DNA of 64,000 nt from an uncultured Clostridia bacterium (lineage in GTDB: Bacteria > Bacillota > Clostridia > Oscillospirales > Ruminococcaceae), in assembly GCA_947624675.1 (NCBI GenBank), contig CANQLI010000003.1:186001-250000 (forward strand). The letters are read 5' to 3'. The notes below the pieces were generated by a model that was not told where the DNA came from, did not search any database, and saw only the letters and a program-made list of their open reading frames with translations. Both the position numbers and the translations under genes were made by a program. Below, piece by piece: positions 16,265-24,641 of this stretch. Each line of letters opens with the position of its first letter. Positions within the stretch are counted from its first letter, which is position 1.

Positions 16265-18130
16265 TTAATTTATGCCGGCTTTAACAAGATTTGCCTCATG
16301 CTCGGCAAGAGTTTCAGCATAGTAGCCTTTCTTTGTTCTTATATCGTGACAGAAGTAGAAATAGTCTGTTTCGGCAGGATATAGCACCGCATTTATTGCG
16401 TCAAGACCGGGGTTACAGATAGGTCCCACCGGAAGTCCCTCACGCTCATAGGTATCGTACATTGCCTTAAACTCCCGAGCTTCACTTGTGGTGTAATTGT
16501 TGATCTCTTCGACCGTCGGAACTATTGTTTTTGTATAATAGTTAGATGTCGGGTCCGATTGAAGCTTTGCGATGTACTCACCAAAACGATTATACGGTCC
16601 ATCCTCAAGACGGTTTTTAAGTATCGAAGCTATTGTCGGCATTTCATCAACAGAAGCAGACTCAAGCTGAACGATAGAAGCTAATGTCATAACCTCATCA
16701 AGTGAATAGTCAAGAGCCTCCGCACGCTTTCTCATTTCATCCGTTACTCTTGTGTTGAACACATCACGGATCCTTCTTATAACAGTTTCGTTATCGGATT
16801 CCTTATAAAATTCATATGTGTCAGGGAAGAAATATCCCTCCATAGCAAAGAATTTATTACCCTTGGCGTCTATAACATCTTCATATTCATATCCGCCGAC
16901 CTTTAAGGAGTTAAAGTCATAAATGAAATTAGTTACACTTGAAATAACTTCCTTTTCCTTTAAAAGCTTAGCGGCTTCGATAAGAGTTGTACCCTCTGGG
17001 AATGTGACTTCTACTGTCTCAAAATTCTGTCTGGACTGCATAAGTGCGTTTATCTTTTCATTATAGCCCATAGACGGCTGAAGCTCAATATCGCCAGGAA
17101 CAATTTTATCTGCTGCGCCTTTTATATCTATACAAAGCTTAAACAGAAACTTGTTGTCGATTATTCCTTTATCATAAAGGGCATCGGTTACCTCGTCTAC
17201 ACCGTAGCTCTCATCAATATTAAGCTTAATGGTATTAGAGCTTTTTCCTATACCTAAAAACTCAAGACCAACAGTTATACCTGTAAAAGCAATAACGGTA
17301 GATACAGTCAAGATGATAATTGTTATTATTATGCCAGTAAATATAGAGTTGTTTACTTTTGTTTTTTTCCTTTTTGCCCCGCCTTTACGCTTACCGTTTA
17401 CAGCCTTAGCTCCTTTTTTTACCGGAGGCTTGCGCTTAGGATTATGCGACTGTTCAGACCTTCTTGAATCGACTGCCGCTGTCGTAGGTAAAGCTTTGTC
17501 AAGATTTTCCTCCGACGCGCTGTCAGAAGCGCTGTCGTCACTGTTAATACCGTCAGTTATCGCTTCGTCGTTTTCACCCTCAGACGGAGGTATGTCGTCT
17601 TTCATCTCAATTTCAGGGGGATTATCAGCTTTATTTTCATCGTCGTTCTCTACCGATACTTTAACATCGGTCTTTGAGCTTTCTGATTTTGCCTCATCCA
17701 AAACAGGCGTGCCCTTGCTAATTTTTTCACCAAGTGTAATATTCAAATCGTCAGGCAACTCATCAGACTCACTTTTATCTGATCCTGAATCGGACATATC
17801 TGTTTCAAAAGGCAGGTCATCAACTATTTCATCAGATGCTTTTTCAGAAGAAGCTTCAGTTTCAGCCTTTCTCGGTTCTATATCCGCAGCTTGCTCCTCT
17901 TCATTTGTTGTATCAGCACTTTTATCTGAATTGTCTTCACTCTGATGCTCTGTGCCGCGAAGAGTGTGTGACTTTTTGTCAAAGCTCAATGCGCTCAGTG
18001 CATCTGTCGCCGATGAGCTGGAAATAAGTAAGCTTTCAATATCATCATCAGAACTAAAATCATTCATATTTTTGTCAAGCTCGAGCTTATCATCTCTGTT
18101 TTTGTCCATTCGATTCGCCGTCCTTTTCAT
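16265..18130 (-). CDS. mltG: endolytic murein transglycosylase MltG with long acidic cytoplasmic extension
   Basis: A 621-residue MltG (YceG family), which cuts nascent peptidoglycan strands in the membrane and sets glycan length. The usual form is about 340-380 residues. Here the extra part is an N-terminal cytoplasmic tail: residues 1-228 are rich in Asp, Glu and Ser, and 229-258 are Lys/Arg-rich, followed by one membrane segment (263-290). The extracellular part has a LysM-like region (about 300-400) and the catalytic domain with EGYFFPDTYEF (431-441), ASIVQLES (484-491, Glu490 as probable catalytic acid) and LQSDPT (523-528). Its start overlaps the folate gene by 41 bases. The first-Glu position common in ASIVEKE is Gln here. 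Confidence 0.93.
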   Translation of the reverse strand: MKRTANRMDKNRDDKLELDKNMNDFSSDDDIESLLISSSSATDALSALSFDKKSHTLRGTEHQSEDNSDKSADTTNEEEQAADIEPRKAETEASSEKASDEIVDDLPFETDMSDSGSDKSESDELPDDLNITLGEKISKGTPVLDEAKSESSKTDVKVSVENDDENKADNPPEIEMKDDIPPSEGENDEAITDGINSDDSASDSASEENLDKALPTTAAVDSRRSEQSHNPKRKPPVKKGAKAVNGKRKGGAKRKKTKVNNSIFTGIIITIIILTVSTVIAFTGITVGLEFLGIGKSSNTIKLNIDESYGVDEVTDALYDKGIIDNKFLFKLCIDIKGAADKIVPGDIELQPSMGYNEKINALMQSRQNFETVEVTFPEGTTLIEAAKLLKEKEVISSVTNFIYDFNSLKVGGYEYEDVIDAKGNKFFAMEGYFFPDTYEFYKESDNETVIRRIRDVFNTRVTDEMRKRAEALDYSLDEVMTLASIVQLESASVDEMPTIASILKNRLEDGPYNRFGEYIAKLQSDPTSNYYTKTIVPTVEEINNYTTSEAREFKAMYDTYEREGLPVGPICNPGLDAINAVLYPAETDYFYFCHDIRTKKGYYAETLAEHEANLVKAGIN

Positions 18131-18695
18131 AAATATTTTTATCAGTCACTACCTTAAAAACACTTATATCCGTTTTAAATACAGGTAATCGGTCGAGTAC
18201 AAAATCTTCCATTGCTATACCTAAAGTACTTCCCGGAAAGTTTGAAAGAAATCTGTCATAATATCCCTTTCCGTATCCTAATCTAAAGCCACTTTTGTCA
18301 AAGCATATTCCCGGTACTATACAAAGAGAGCTTTTGTCGTTTTTATATTCTTCATCTCCCATAGGCTCGGATATACCGTACATTCCCCTTTTAAGCTCTG
18401 ATATATCATAAATTTTATAAAACCTGATCGTTTCAGAATCAATACATCTCGGAAGATAAACATTTTTTCTAAGATAAAGCGAATGCTTAATTATTTTATC
18501 GGTAAAGACCTCATTTGAACAGGAGAAGTAGAGCAAAATGTTTTCAGCACTTCTGTACTCATCAAGAAGTATGATCTTATTATAAATTATATCACTGGCT
18601 TTTATGATCACATCAGAACCGAGCAAACGCCTTTTTGATAAAAACTTTTGTCTTAATTCACTCTTGCCCCTTATATCGGTTTTTACTACTCGCAT
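18090..18695 (-). CDS. 5-formyltetrahydrofolate cyclo-ligase
   Basis: A 201-residue enzyme that converts 5-formyl-THF to 5,10-methenyl-THF with ATP. The ATP-binding and family signature RLGYGKGYYDRFL is intact near residues 138-150. The N-terminal basic region (SELRQKFLSKRR), the mid-region LYFSCSNEVFTDKII and PGICFDKSGF are typical of the family (YgfA/MTHFS). It overlaps the DJ-1 gene by 10 bases upstream and mltG by 41 bases downstream, so the three genes are translationally linked. The neighbouring thyX and tmk-like genes make folate and thymidylate metabolism a sensible shared theme. Confidence 0.92.
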   Translation of the reverse strand: MRVVKTDIRGKSELRQKFLSKRRLLGSDVIIKASDIIYNKIILLDEYRSAENILLYFSCSNEVFTDKIIKHSLYLRKNVYLPRCIDSETIRFYKIYDISELKRGMYGISEPMGDEEYKNDKSSLCIVPGICFDKSGFRLGYGKGYYDRFLSNFPGSTLGIAMEDFVLDRLPVFKTDISVFKVVTDKNIYEKDGESNGQKQR

Positions 18696-19228
18696 TGAAC
18701 AGATGCCGCAATTCTGTCGGCAGTTTCCTTACCTTTTAATGTTTTAACAAGACTAAGAGCAAACTGTAATGCAACACCGGCGCCTCTCGCCGTAGTGAAA
18801 ATACCGTCAACTACAACAGGCTCTCCTGTGTATTCCGCTCCCCCAAGCTCTTTTTCAAATCCCGGAAAACAAGTCGCTTTTTTACCCGAGAGCAATCCTT
18901 TATGTCCGAGGATAGACGGCGCTGCACAAATTGCCGATATATATTTGTTATTTTTATTACAGTATTCTATAAACTCGCTCACCTTTTCGCATTTCTCAAG
19001 ATTAAGAGTTCCTTTGAGCCCTCCCGGCAAAACTATCATATCTATCTCATCACTCGGCTCTGTTTCATTTATATCAAGATCCGTTATTACGGGAATATTG
19101 TGAGAGCCTCTTATGACGCTTGAATTTATACCAACTGTTTTAACATCGACCTCTGCTCTTCTTAAAATATCGACCGGGGTCAATGCCTCTACCTCTTCAA
19201 AGCCTTCTGCTAAAAAAACATATACCAT
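18686..19228 (-). CDS. DJ-1/PfpI family protein (YajL/ThiJ type)
   Basis: A 180-residue member of the DJ-1/PfpI superfamily with the short DJ-1 architecture. Glu in AEGFEEVEA near residues 9-15 and the nucleophile Cys in ISAICAAPSIL near residue 100 form the expected pair. It also has VLPGG near 68-72 and the TARGAG turn that usually supplies the third active-site element. Family members act as glyoxalase III, chaperone or deglycase-type proteins, and the real activity is debated. The start ATG is at 19228, and the 3' end overlaps the formyl-THF cyclo-ligase gene by 10 bases. Confidence 0.88.
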   Translation of the reverse strand: MVYVFLAEGFEEVEALTPVDILRRAEVDVKTVGINSSVIRGSHNIPVITDLDINETEPSDEIDMIVLPGGLKGTLNLEKCEKVSEFIEYCNKNNKYISAICAAPSILGHKGLLSGKKATCFPGFEKELGGAEYTGEPVVVDGIFTTARGAGVALQFALSLVKTLKGKETADRIAASVQCE

Positions 19229-19280
19229 TTTTTACACCTCATATATAAATTTTATATTGTTCTTAGTTTAAGTTCTCAAC

Positions 19281-19949
19281 TTATAATGTTTTATCTATGA
19301 TCTTCATAATTTTTTCGGTTATGACTTCCCTGCTGTATAAAATTCCATTTTCGGCACAGGAGATTATGCTCCAGCCCCATTTGTCCGCCGCATATAGAGC
19401 TGCCTCCCTGCACCTTGTCAGATATGATATATCAACCTCGTGTATGTCTTTTTTACCGTTATCGCCGCCATATCTTTTGCTCAAAAGCTTTTGCGAAACC
19501 TCAATAGGCATATCAAGGAAAATAACTGTGTCGGGACGCGGGAGAGAAAGCTTTTCGTATTCAAAATCACAAAGCCAGTCGAGATACCTATCCCATTCTT
19601 CCTTTTTACACTTTACCATCTGATAAATTGCATTAGAAGTAACATACCTGCTTGCAAGTATCAATGCTCCCTTTTTATAGTCGTCCTCCCAGAAAAGCTT
19701 AAAGCTTGCATATCGGTCTACCGCATAAAAGCTTGACGCAGCATATGCATTTACATCATCGGCGACATTTGAAAATTCGCCGCTTAAATACATCTTTACC
19801 AAAGCGGAGGATGGATTCTGATAATCAGGAAAGCTTATCGATTTATGATAAATCTCACGCTCGGTCAAAAGCTTGTCTATAATTTCAAACTGCGTCGATT
19901 TTCCGCTTCCGTCAAGCCCCTCAATAACGATTATTCCCGGCAACGACAT
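19281..19949 (-). CDS. tmk: thymidylate kinase-like dNMP kinase
   Basis: A 222-residue P-loop kinase with IEGLDGSGKST at residues 8-18, then DRYAS near 98-102 and a long, charged insertion. It belongs to the thymidylate kinase family, which phosphorylates dTMP to dTDP. The position that is usually DRY/DRH in bacterial Tmk (before SSxAYQ) reads ASRYVTSNAIYQ here, so Ser replaces the conserved Asp. Other expected elements are present (IFLDMPIEV and a Lys/Arg-rich lid around SKRYGGDNGKKD). It is 28 bases downstream of thyX, which makes a dTMP role plausible. A separate deoxynucleoside kinase activity cannot be excluded. Confidence 0.78.
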   Translation of the reverse strand: MSLPGIIVIEGLDGSGKSTQFEIIDKLLTEREIYHKSISFPDYQNPSSALVKMYLSGEFSNVADDVNAYAASSFYAVDRYASFKLFWEDDYKKGALILASRYVTSNAIYQMVKCKKEEWDRYLDWLCDFEYEKLSLPRPDTVIFLDMPIEVSQKLLSKRYGGDNGKKDIHEVDISYLTRCREAALYAADKWGWSIISCAENGILYSREVITEKIMKIIDKTL

Positions 19950-19977
19950 AAGACCCTGCTCCTTTATAAATTGTTTG

Positions 19978-20739
19978 TTATAAGCTTTTATAACTCTCTG
20001 TAACTTCTTTAAGCTTTCCGCAGGACATCCTTCCTTCAGGACATCTTCCTGTCATAACACACGATGGTCCGACATTCTTAAAAATATGCGGGGCTGCACT
20101 TTTACAAAGCGCCAGCATTTCATCTGCAACTGCTTTTATTTCCCATTGTGCTCTGTTGCAGCATCTATGTTTAAAAAAGTTAAAAAGACTTCTTACATTC
20201 ATCGTAACTACGATTTTTGTCTCACACGCATTCGGAAGAACAAATCTCGCATCCTCGTAAGCTTTCTTTTTTGCTTTCTTTACTGCTTCCGCTTCGTCGG
20301 CGCCTTCATCCATAAAGGTCTTTGTATGTTCCTTTGTCAGTATCTCAGCGATTTTATGGTAGCTGTCAACAAGTCCCGCCATCTGTTTGTCAAATTCCGC
20401 CTTTGCCTCAGGCACAGCCGATATAGCAGGCGGAGTTATATAATCAAATCCGTCCTCATTTACATAGCGCTGACTCTTTTGTGAATATGAAGCTATCCTA
20501 TGGCGCACAAGCTGGTGAGTGCAGGCTCTGGAAACTCCCTCAATCCCGAATGTAAACGAAACATGCTCCATAGGGCTTTCGTGTCCTATAGAGGCGAGCA
20601 TATCTATAAAGCTTTCGGTCTTTTCCTTAGTAAGACCTTCGCGAAGAGAGCCTATGTCACTTGCCGAATAGCATAGCTTTGCCGCTGTTGCAATAGTTTC
20701 TTCGGGGTTCGGCGTATATGTCAAAAGAGTAACCTTCAT
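19978..20739 (-). CDS. thyX: flavin-dependent thymidylate synthase ThyX
   Basis: The ThyX motif RHRxxSxxxxSxR is complete ([13 protein letters not shown]), and the N- and C-terminal regions also match ([32 protein letters not shown]). ThyX methylates dUMP to dTMP using FAD and methylene-THF, without releasing dihydrofolate. The start was set at ATG 20739 (253 residues, [13 protein letters not shown]). The frame is open further to a TTG at 20778, but that codon begins at the last base of the -10 box of a near-perfect promoter and lies upstream of the predicted transcript start, so the longer form cannot be translated from it. The 3' end precedes tmk by 28 bases. Confidence 0.95.
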   Translation of the reverse strand: MKVTLLTYTPNPEETIATAAKLCYSASDIGSLREGLTKEKTESFIDMLASIGHESPMEHVSFTFGIEGVSRACTHQLVRHRIASYSQKSQRYVNEDGFDYITPPAISAVPEAKAEFDKQMAGLVDSYHKIAEILTKEHTKTFMDEGADEAEAVKKAKKKAYEDARFVLPNACETKIVVTMNVRSLFNFFKHRCCNRAQWEIKAVADEMLALCKSAAPHIFKNVGPSCVMTGRCPEGRMSCGKLKEVTESYKSL

Positions 20740-20777
20740 AAAAAATGCACCATCCAACTTAAAAATACACTTTATCA

Positions 20778-20806
20778 ATTATAACATTTCATACAGTAAA
20801 AGTCAA
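20778..20806 (-). promoter_or_regulatory. sigma-A promoter of the thyX operon
   Basis: Minus-strand TTGACT (20801-20806), a 17-base spacer and TATAAT (20778-20783). Transcription should start near 20771, giving a 32-base leader to the ATG at 20739. The promoter lies in the 71 bases between thyX and recN and separates the thyX-to-U32 group from the recN operon. Confidence 0.9.
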
Positions 20807-20810
20807 ACTC

Positions 20811-22487
20811 TTATTCCTGTTTTGAACCTAAGAGAAGATCCTCGGCACTCTTAAGCGTTGCGTCGGTAATTTTTTCACCGCTCATAATTCTTGCTATCTC
20901 AGCCTTTCTCGCTTCAAAATCAAGAGGTGTAACACTCGTAGAGGTTCGGTCGTTTACTATATGCTTTTCAATAAGAAAATGAGTATCAGAAAAAGCGGCG
21001 ATCTGTGAGAGGTGTGTTACGCACAACACCTGTCTGTTTTTAGAAAGCTCGCTGAGCTTCTTTCCTATGCGCTGTGCAGCCTTACCCGAAACGCCTGTGT
21101 CGATCTCATCGAAAATCATAACCGGAGTGTTGTCTTTATTTGCTGTGACACATTTTAGCGCAAGCATTATCCTTGAAAGCTCACCGCCTGAAGCTATTTT
21201 ACTAAGCGGCTTTGGTTTTTCCCCGGGATTAGCGGAAATTAGAAGCTCGGCTTTTTCAAGTCCGTTTGAAGTAAGCTTACCCTTCTCAAACGAAACGCTC
21301 ATCTCTACTCTTTCCATATTCAGAAATCTGAGTTCGCTGACGACGCTTTCTGTGAATCTCTTTGCCGCCTGCTCGCGCTTTGCCGACAGATCCTTTGCTT
21401 TTTTGCTTACTTCCTTTAACAGCTCGTCACGGCGCTTTGTTACCTTGTCGATACGGTCAAATACTCCCGACAGCGAAATAAGCTCATTTGAATATTCCTC
21501 AAGCTTATCAAGAACATCCTTTAATTCTGGCCCGTACTTCTTCTTGATCTTTATCAAATCATCACGACGCTGTGAAATAAACTCAAATCTGTTAGGATCA
21601 ATATCCAGCCTACCCGATAGCCTTAAAAGCTCATCTCTTATGTCACTCAACTCGATAACAGCCGAATCAAGTCTTGAAGAGAGAGGTTCTAAGTCAGAAA
21701 ACACATCGGAATTTGAATTTAACATATCCTTTACAGCTGTAAGCTCATACAAGGCTCCGTCGCTTGTGTCGCTTCCTGACAACAAAGTATCGGCAGCCCT
21801 TAGCGTTGTTAAAAGAGATACCGAGTTGTTAGCAAGATCAAACTCTCGTTCAATATCCTCGTCCTCAGTCTTGCTTTCAATCTTCAGCGAGCTGATCTCC
21901 TCAATAACATCGTTAAGAAACGACATTCTTATCTCTCTCTGACTGCTTTGCTGGCTAAGTCGTTTTATATCTCTTGATATATCCTGAAGCTCTTTAAACA
22001 AAGCCTTATACTCGACAAGGTCGTTTTCCAGTCCGCCGAATGAGTCAATTATCTCAAGATGTTTGTTGCTGTCAAGCAACAGGATATTATCGTGCTGTCC
22101 GTGAATATCGACAAGCTTGAGTCCTATTTCACGAAGTAATGAGGCAGGTACGGCTCTTCCGTTAATTCTGGCAACGCTTTTTCCGTCTGCTGATACCTCC
22201 CGCTCCAAAACAAGGCTTTCATCATCATCAAGCTCTATACCCATTTCGGTAAGCCTTTCTTTAGCTTCATCCGTCAAGCTGTCAAAAAGCGCATTTACAA
22301 TAGCCTTTTTTGCGCCGTTTCTTACAATATCCTTTGAAACGCGCTGCCCGAGAATCGCATTTATTCCGTTAATAAGGATCGACTTTCCTGCTCCTGTCTC
22401 ACCTGTAAAAACATTAAAGCCGCCGGAAAACTGTATCGTTGCCCTTTCAATGACAACCAAGTTTTCTATGTATAATTCCTTAAGCAT
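20811..22487 (-). CDS. recN: DNA repair ATPase RecN
   Basis: A 558-residue RecN, an SMC-like ATPase that acts early at double-strand breaks. The Walker A motif is GETGAGKSI near residues 30-38. The two long coiled-coil arms follow (about 150-380, rich in Glu/Lys/Leu heptads). The signature LSKIASGGELSRIMLALK and the Walker B PVMIFDEIDTGVSG close the head domain. The DIHGQHDN stretch near residues 132-139 is typical of RecN. It is the last gene of the dxs-nadK-argR-recN run and starts 10 bases after argR. This argR-recN pairing is widespread in Firmicutes. Confidence 0.97.
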   Translation of the reverse strand: MLKELYIENLVVIERATIQFSGGFNVFTGETGAGKSILINGINAILGQRVSKDIVRNGAKKAIVNALFDSLTDEAKERLTEMGIELDDDESLVLEREVSADGKSVARINGRAVPASLLREIGLKLVDIHGQHDNILLLDSNKHLEIIDSFGGLENDLVEYKALFKELQDISRDIKRLSQQSSQREIRMSFLNDVIEEISSLKIESKTEDEDIEREFDLANNSVSLLTTLRAADTLLSGSDTSDGALYELTAVKDMLNSNSDVFSDLEPLSSRLDSAVIELSDIRDELLRLSGRLDIDPNRFEFISQRRDDLIKIKKKYGPELKDVLDKLEEYSNELISLSGVFDRIDKVTKRRDELLKEVSKKAKDLSAKREQAAKRFTESVVSELRFLNMERVEMSVSFEKGKLTSNGLEKAELLISANPGEKPKPLSKIASGGELSRIMLALKCVTANKDNTPVMIFDEIDTGVSGKAAQRIGKKLSELSKNRQVLCVTHLSQIAAFSDTHFLIEKHIVNDRTSTSVTPLDFEARKAEIARIMSGEKITDATLKSAEDLLLGSKQE

Positions 22488-22497
22488 TTATTTCACC

Positions 22498-22956
22498 CTA
22501 AAAATATTTGTTTAGCCTGTTTACAAGCTCTATCGCTGACTGTTCACTTTTAAGCGCTACAAAAACAGTATCGTCTCCCGCAATAGTACCAACTACAAGC
22601 TCAAAGTTCGCGTTGTCAAGCTTAGCGCAAAGAGCCTGAGCCATTCCCGTATAACACTTAATGACAACTATATTTTGTGCAAAATCTACCGATACTACCG
22701 CCTGTGAAAAGATCTCCTTTAAAAGCTCCTCGGGAGATTTACCCTTATCTCTTATCCTGCTCGGAATGTCATAATGGTAACCGCTTCCCGGGTCGGAAAT
22801 CTTAACTATTGAAAGCTCCCTTATATCTCTTGAAACGGTCGCCTGTGTTACTGTAAAGCCAAGTAAATTCAGTCTGTCAATAAGCTCTTCCTGACTTTTT
22901 ATCTTTTCATTCAATATTATATCGAGAATCGCTTTTTGTCTCATCAACTTTGACAT
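22498..22956 (-). CDS. argR: arginine repressor ArgR
   Basis: A 152-residue ArgR/AhrC-type repressor. The N-terminal winged helix contains TQATVSRDIREL near residues 38-49, the conserved recognition helix. The C-terminal domain has GTIAGDDTVF near residues 122-131, where arginine binds and the hexamer forms. With arginine the protein represses biosynthesis genes. A start at Met5 (MRQKAILDI) is possible and would not change the domains. It sits between nadK and recN, 3 and 10 bases apart, a common clostridial arrangement that says little about arginine pathway genes, none of which are in this window. Confidence 0.95.
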   Translation of the reverse strand: MSKLMRQKAILDIILNEKIKSQEELIDRLNLLGFTVTQATVSRDIRELSIVKISDPGSGYHYDIPSRIRDKGKSPEELLKEIFSQAVVSVDFAQNIVVIKCYTGMAQALCAKLDNANFELVVGTIAGDDTVFVALKSEQSAIELVNRLNKYF

Positions 22957-22959
22957 TTA

Positions 22960-23835
22960 CTATTCCTCCGGTGATTTTAAAGGTCTCATCAGTTTGTTAG
23001 TTACAGACATAAAAAAGTTTCCGCCCCTTATATCTATAAGCTCTATAAATTTATCGGACATCGATATATATACTCTGTCGCTTATATCAAGCGTTCCAAG
23101 TTCGTTTCCGTCGGCGATAATACACAGTGACTGTTCATTTCCTTCAAAGCTTTCAAATGACACCTCAAGCGATGTATTCTTTGAAAATATCATCGTTCTT
23201 GACATAAGCGTATGCGGACATATCGGTGTGAATTCAAAGCACTCCATATCAGGCTCTAAAATAGGTCCTCCGGCGGAAAGTGAATAAGCTGTTGCTCCTG
23301 TGGGAGTTGAGAAAATAAGACCGTCCGCTCTCAGATGTGATACACAGCAGTCGGACTTTCTCACCATAAAATCAGCTATCTTTGTCCTCTCTGATTTTGA
23401 GATAACAATGTCATTAAGAACGCTTATTCGCTTGCTATTATCCTTTTTTTGTATAACTACATCAAGCATATGACGCTTTTCAGTATGATAGTTTCCGTCA
23501 AGAAGATTGTTTAAAAGATGCAACTCATCATGCTCAAGGGTCGCCATAAAGCCCAACCTTCCGCAGTTTATTCCCAAAAGCTTTTTCTTATGCTCACACG
23601 CAAGGCTTGACGCCGATAAAATAGTTCCGTCTCCGCCTATTGCAATAATAATATCGCATTTCTCAGCACACAAGCTTTCCTCCATAAACTGAACCGCTTT
23701 AATATCGCAAAAGCTTTTTTCATATTCCTCTGACATATATATTTTTGCACCGTGAGCTGATAAAAAATCACACGCAAAGCGCACGGTTTTCTCACAGTTT
23801 CTCTTATCTAGATTTGGAAAAATAAAGATGTGCAT
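22960..23835 (-). CDS. nadK: NAD kinase
   Basis: A 291-residue ATP-dependent NAD kinase that makes NADP. The diagnostic IAIGGDGTILSAS is at residues about 65-77, the catalytic Asp being in GGDGT. NDIVISKS near 145 and the glycine-rich TPTGATAYSLSAGGPI near 178-193 are also conserved. No signal or membrane segment is present. It is placed 5 bases after tlyA and 3 bases before argR in the same operon. The C-terminus after about residue 280 is short and variable. Confidence 0.96.
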   Translation of the reverse strand: MHIFIFPNLDKRNCEKTVRFACDFLSAHGAKIYMSEEYEKSFCDIKAVQFMEESLCAEKCDIIIAIGGDGTILSASSLACEHKKKLLGINCGRLGFMATLEHDELHLLNNLLDGNYHTEKRHMLDVVIQKKDNSKRISVLNDIVISKSERTKIADFMVRKSDCCVSHLRADGLIFSTPTGATAYSLSAGGPILEPDMECFEFTPICPHTLMSRTMIFSKNTSLEVSFESFEGNEQSLCIIADGNELGTLDISDRVYISMSDKFIELIDIRGGNFFMSVTNKLMRPLKSPEE

Positions 23836-23840
23836 ACCTT

Positions 23841-24641
23841 TTAACTTCCTTCTCTGAAATTTCTTATCGCATCGTCTACTATTTCTGTCACATTTATAGG
23901 CTCATCGCCTTCGCACGCAGACAAATACAGAAGATACTCAATGTTTCCGTCTCCGCCTTTTATAGGTGAAAAACAAAGTCCCTTTACACCTAGTCCTATC
24001 TCTTTACACTTAAATATGATTTTGTTTAATACCGTAATATGCGCCCTTTTACTTTTAACAATGCCTTTTTTATTAAGCTCGCTTCTGCCTGCTTCAAACT
24101 GTGGCTTAACAAGAACTACCGCATAAGCGCTTGATTTTAAAACAGATTTTATCGGCATCAGCGCATATTCAAGCGAGATAAAGGACAGGTCCGCGGATAC
24201 AAAATCCATTTTTTCATAAAAGGTGTCTGATGTAATATCGCGCACATTTAGCTTTTCTATATTTATTACTCTCAAATCACCTTTCAAGCTTTTGTCAAGC
24301 TGATCCTGACCGACATCAACGGCGTATACCTTTTCAGCACCTCTTTTTAACATACAGTCTGTGAAACCGCCTGTTGAAGCACCTATGTCTAAGCACACAC
24401 ATCCGTTAAGGTCTATCTTAAAATGATCAAGTGCAGCTCTGAGCTTATAGCCTCCCCTACCGACAAACTCTCTCTTCTCAGCCTTTACTTCAAGCTTGTC
24501 CTCTATGTCGATAAGAAAAGAAGCCTTCTTTATCTCCTTACCGTTTACAAAAACTCCGCCAGACTCAATAACCCGCTTGGCGTCGGTACGGCTTTTTGCA
24601 TAGTCATTTTCAAAAAGATATATATCAAGCCTTGTTTTCAT
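23841..24641 (-). CDS. tlyA: TlyA-type rRNA 2'-O-methyltransferase
   Basis: A 266-residue protein with an N-terminal S4 RNA-binding domain (RLDIYLFENDYAKSRTDAKRVIESGGVFVNG) and an FtsJ-like methyltransferase domain. GRGGYKLRAALDHF, DIGASTGGFTDC (SAM binding) and VDVGQDQLDKSL match the family, and the KDKE-type catalytic residues can be placed. TlyA homologues methylate ribose in 16S and 23S rRNA, and losing the gene gives capreomycin resistance in mycobacteria. Some relatives are called haemolysin A for historical reasons only. Its start overlaps the 3' end of dxs by 17 bases, which shows coupling. Confidence 0.93.
   Translation of the reverse strand: MKTRLDIYLFENDYAKSRTDAKRVIESGGVFVNGKEIKKASFLIDIEDKLEVKAEKREFVGRGGYKLRAALDHFKIDLNGCVCLDIGASTGGFTDCMLKRGAEKVYAVDVGQDQLDKSLKGDLRVINIEKLNVRDITSDTFYEKMDFVSADLSFISLEYALMPIKSVLKSSAYAVVLVKPQFEAGRSELNKKGIVKSKRAHITVLNKIIFKCKEIGLGVKGLCFSPIKGGDGNIEYLLYLSACEGDEPINVTEIVDDAIRNFREGS

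Noticed and set aside
17229..17945. 238-codon plus-strand open frame opposite mltG
   Set aside because: It mirrors the Asp/Glu/Ser-rich tail of mltG (Ser/Leu/Phe-rich reverse translation) and has no ribosome-binding site or family resemblance.
20740..20778. ThyX start at TTG 20778 (266 residues)
   Set aside because: The TTG begins at the last base of the -10 box of a TTGACT-17-TATAAT promoter and lies upstream of the predicted transcript start near 20771. ATG 20739 is kept.
21067..21942. 291-codon plus-strand open frame opposite recN
   Set aside because: It is antisense to the coiled-coil region of a clear recN, rich in Ser, Leu and Phe, with no domain and no promoter.
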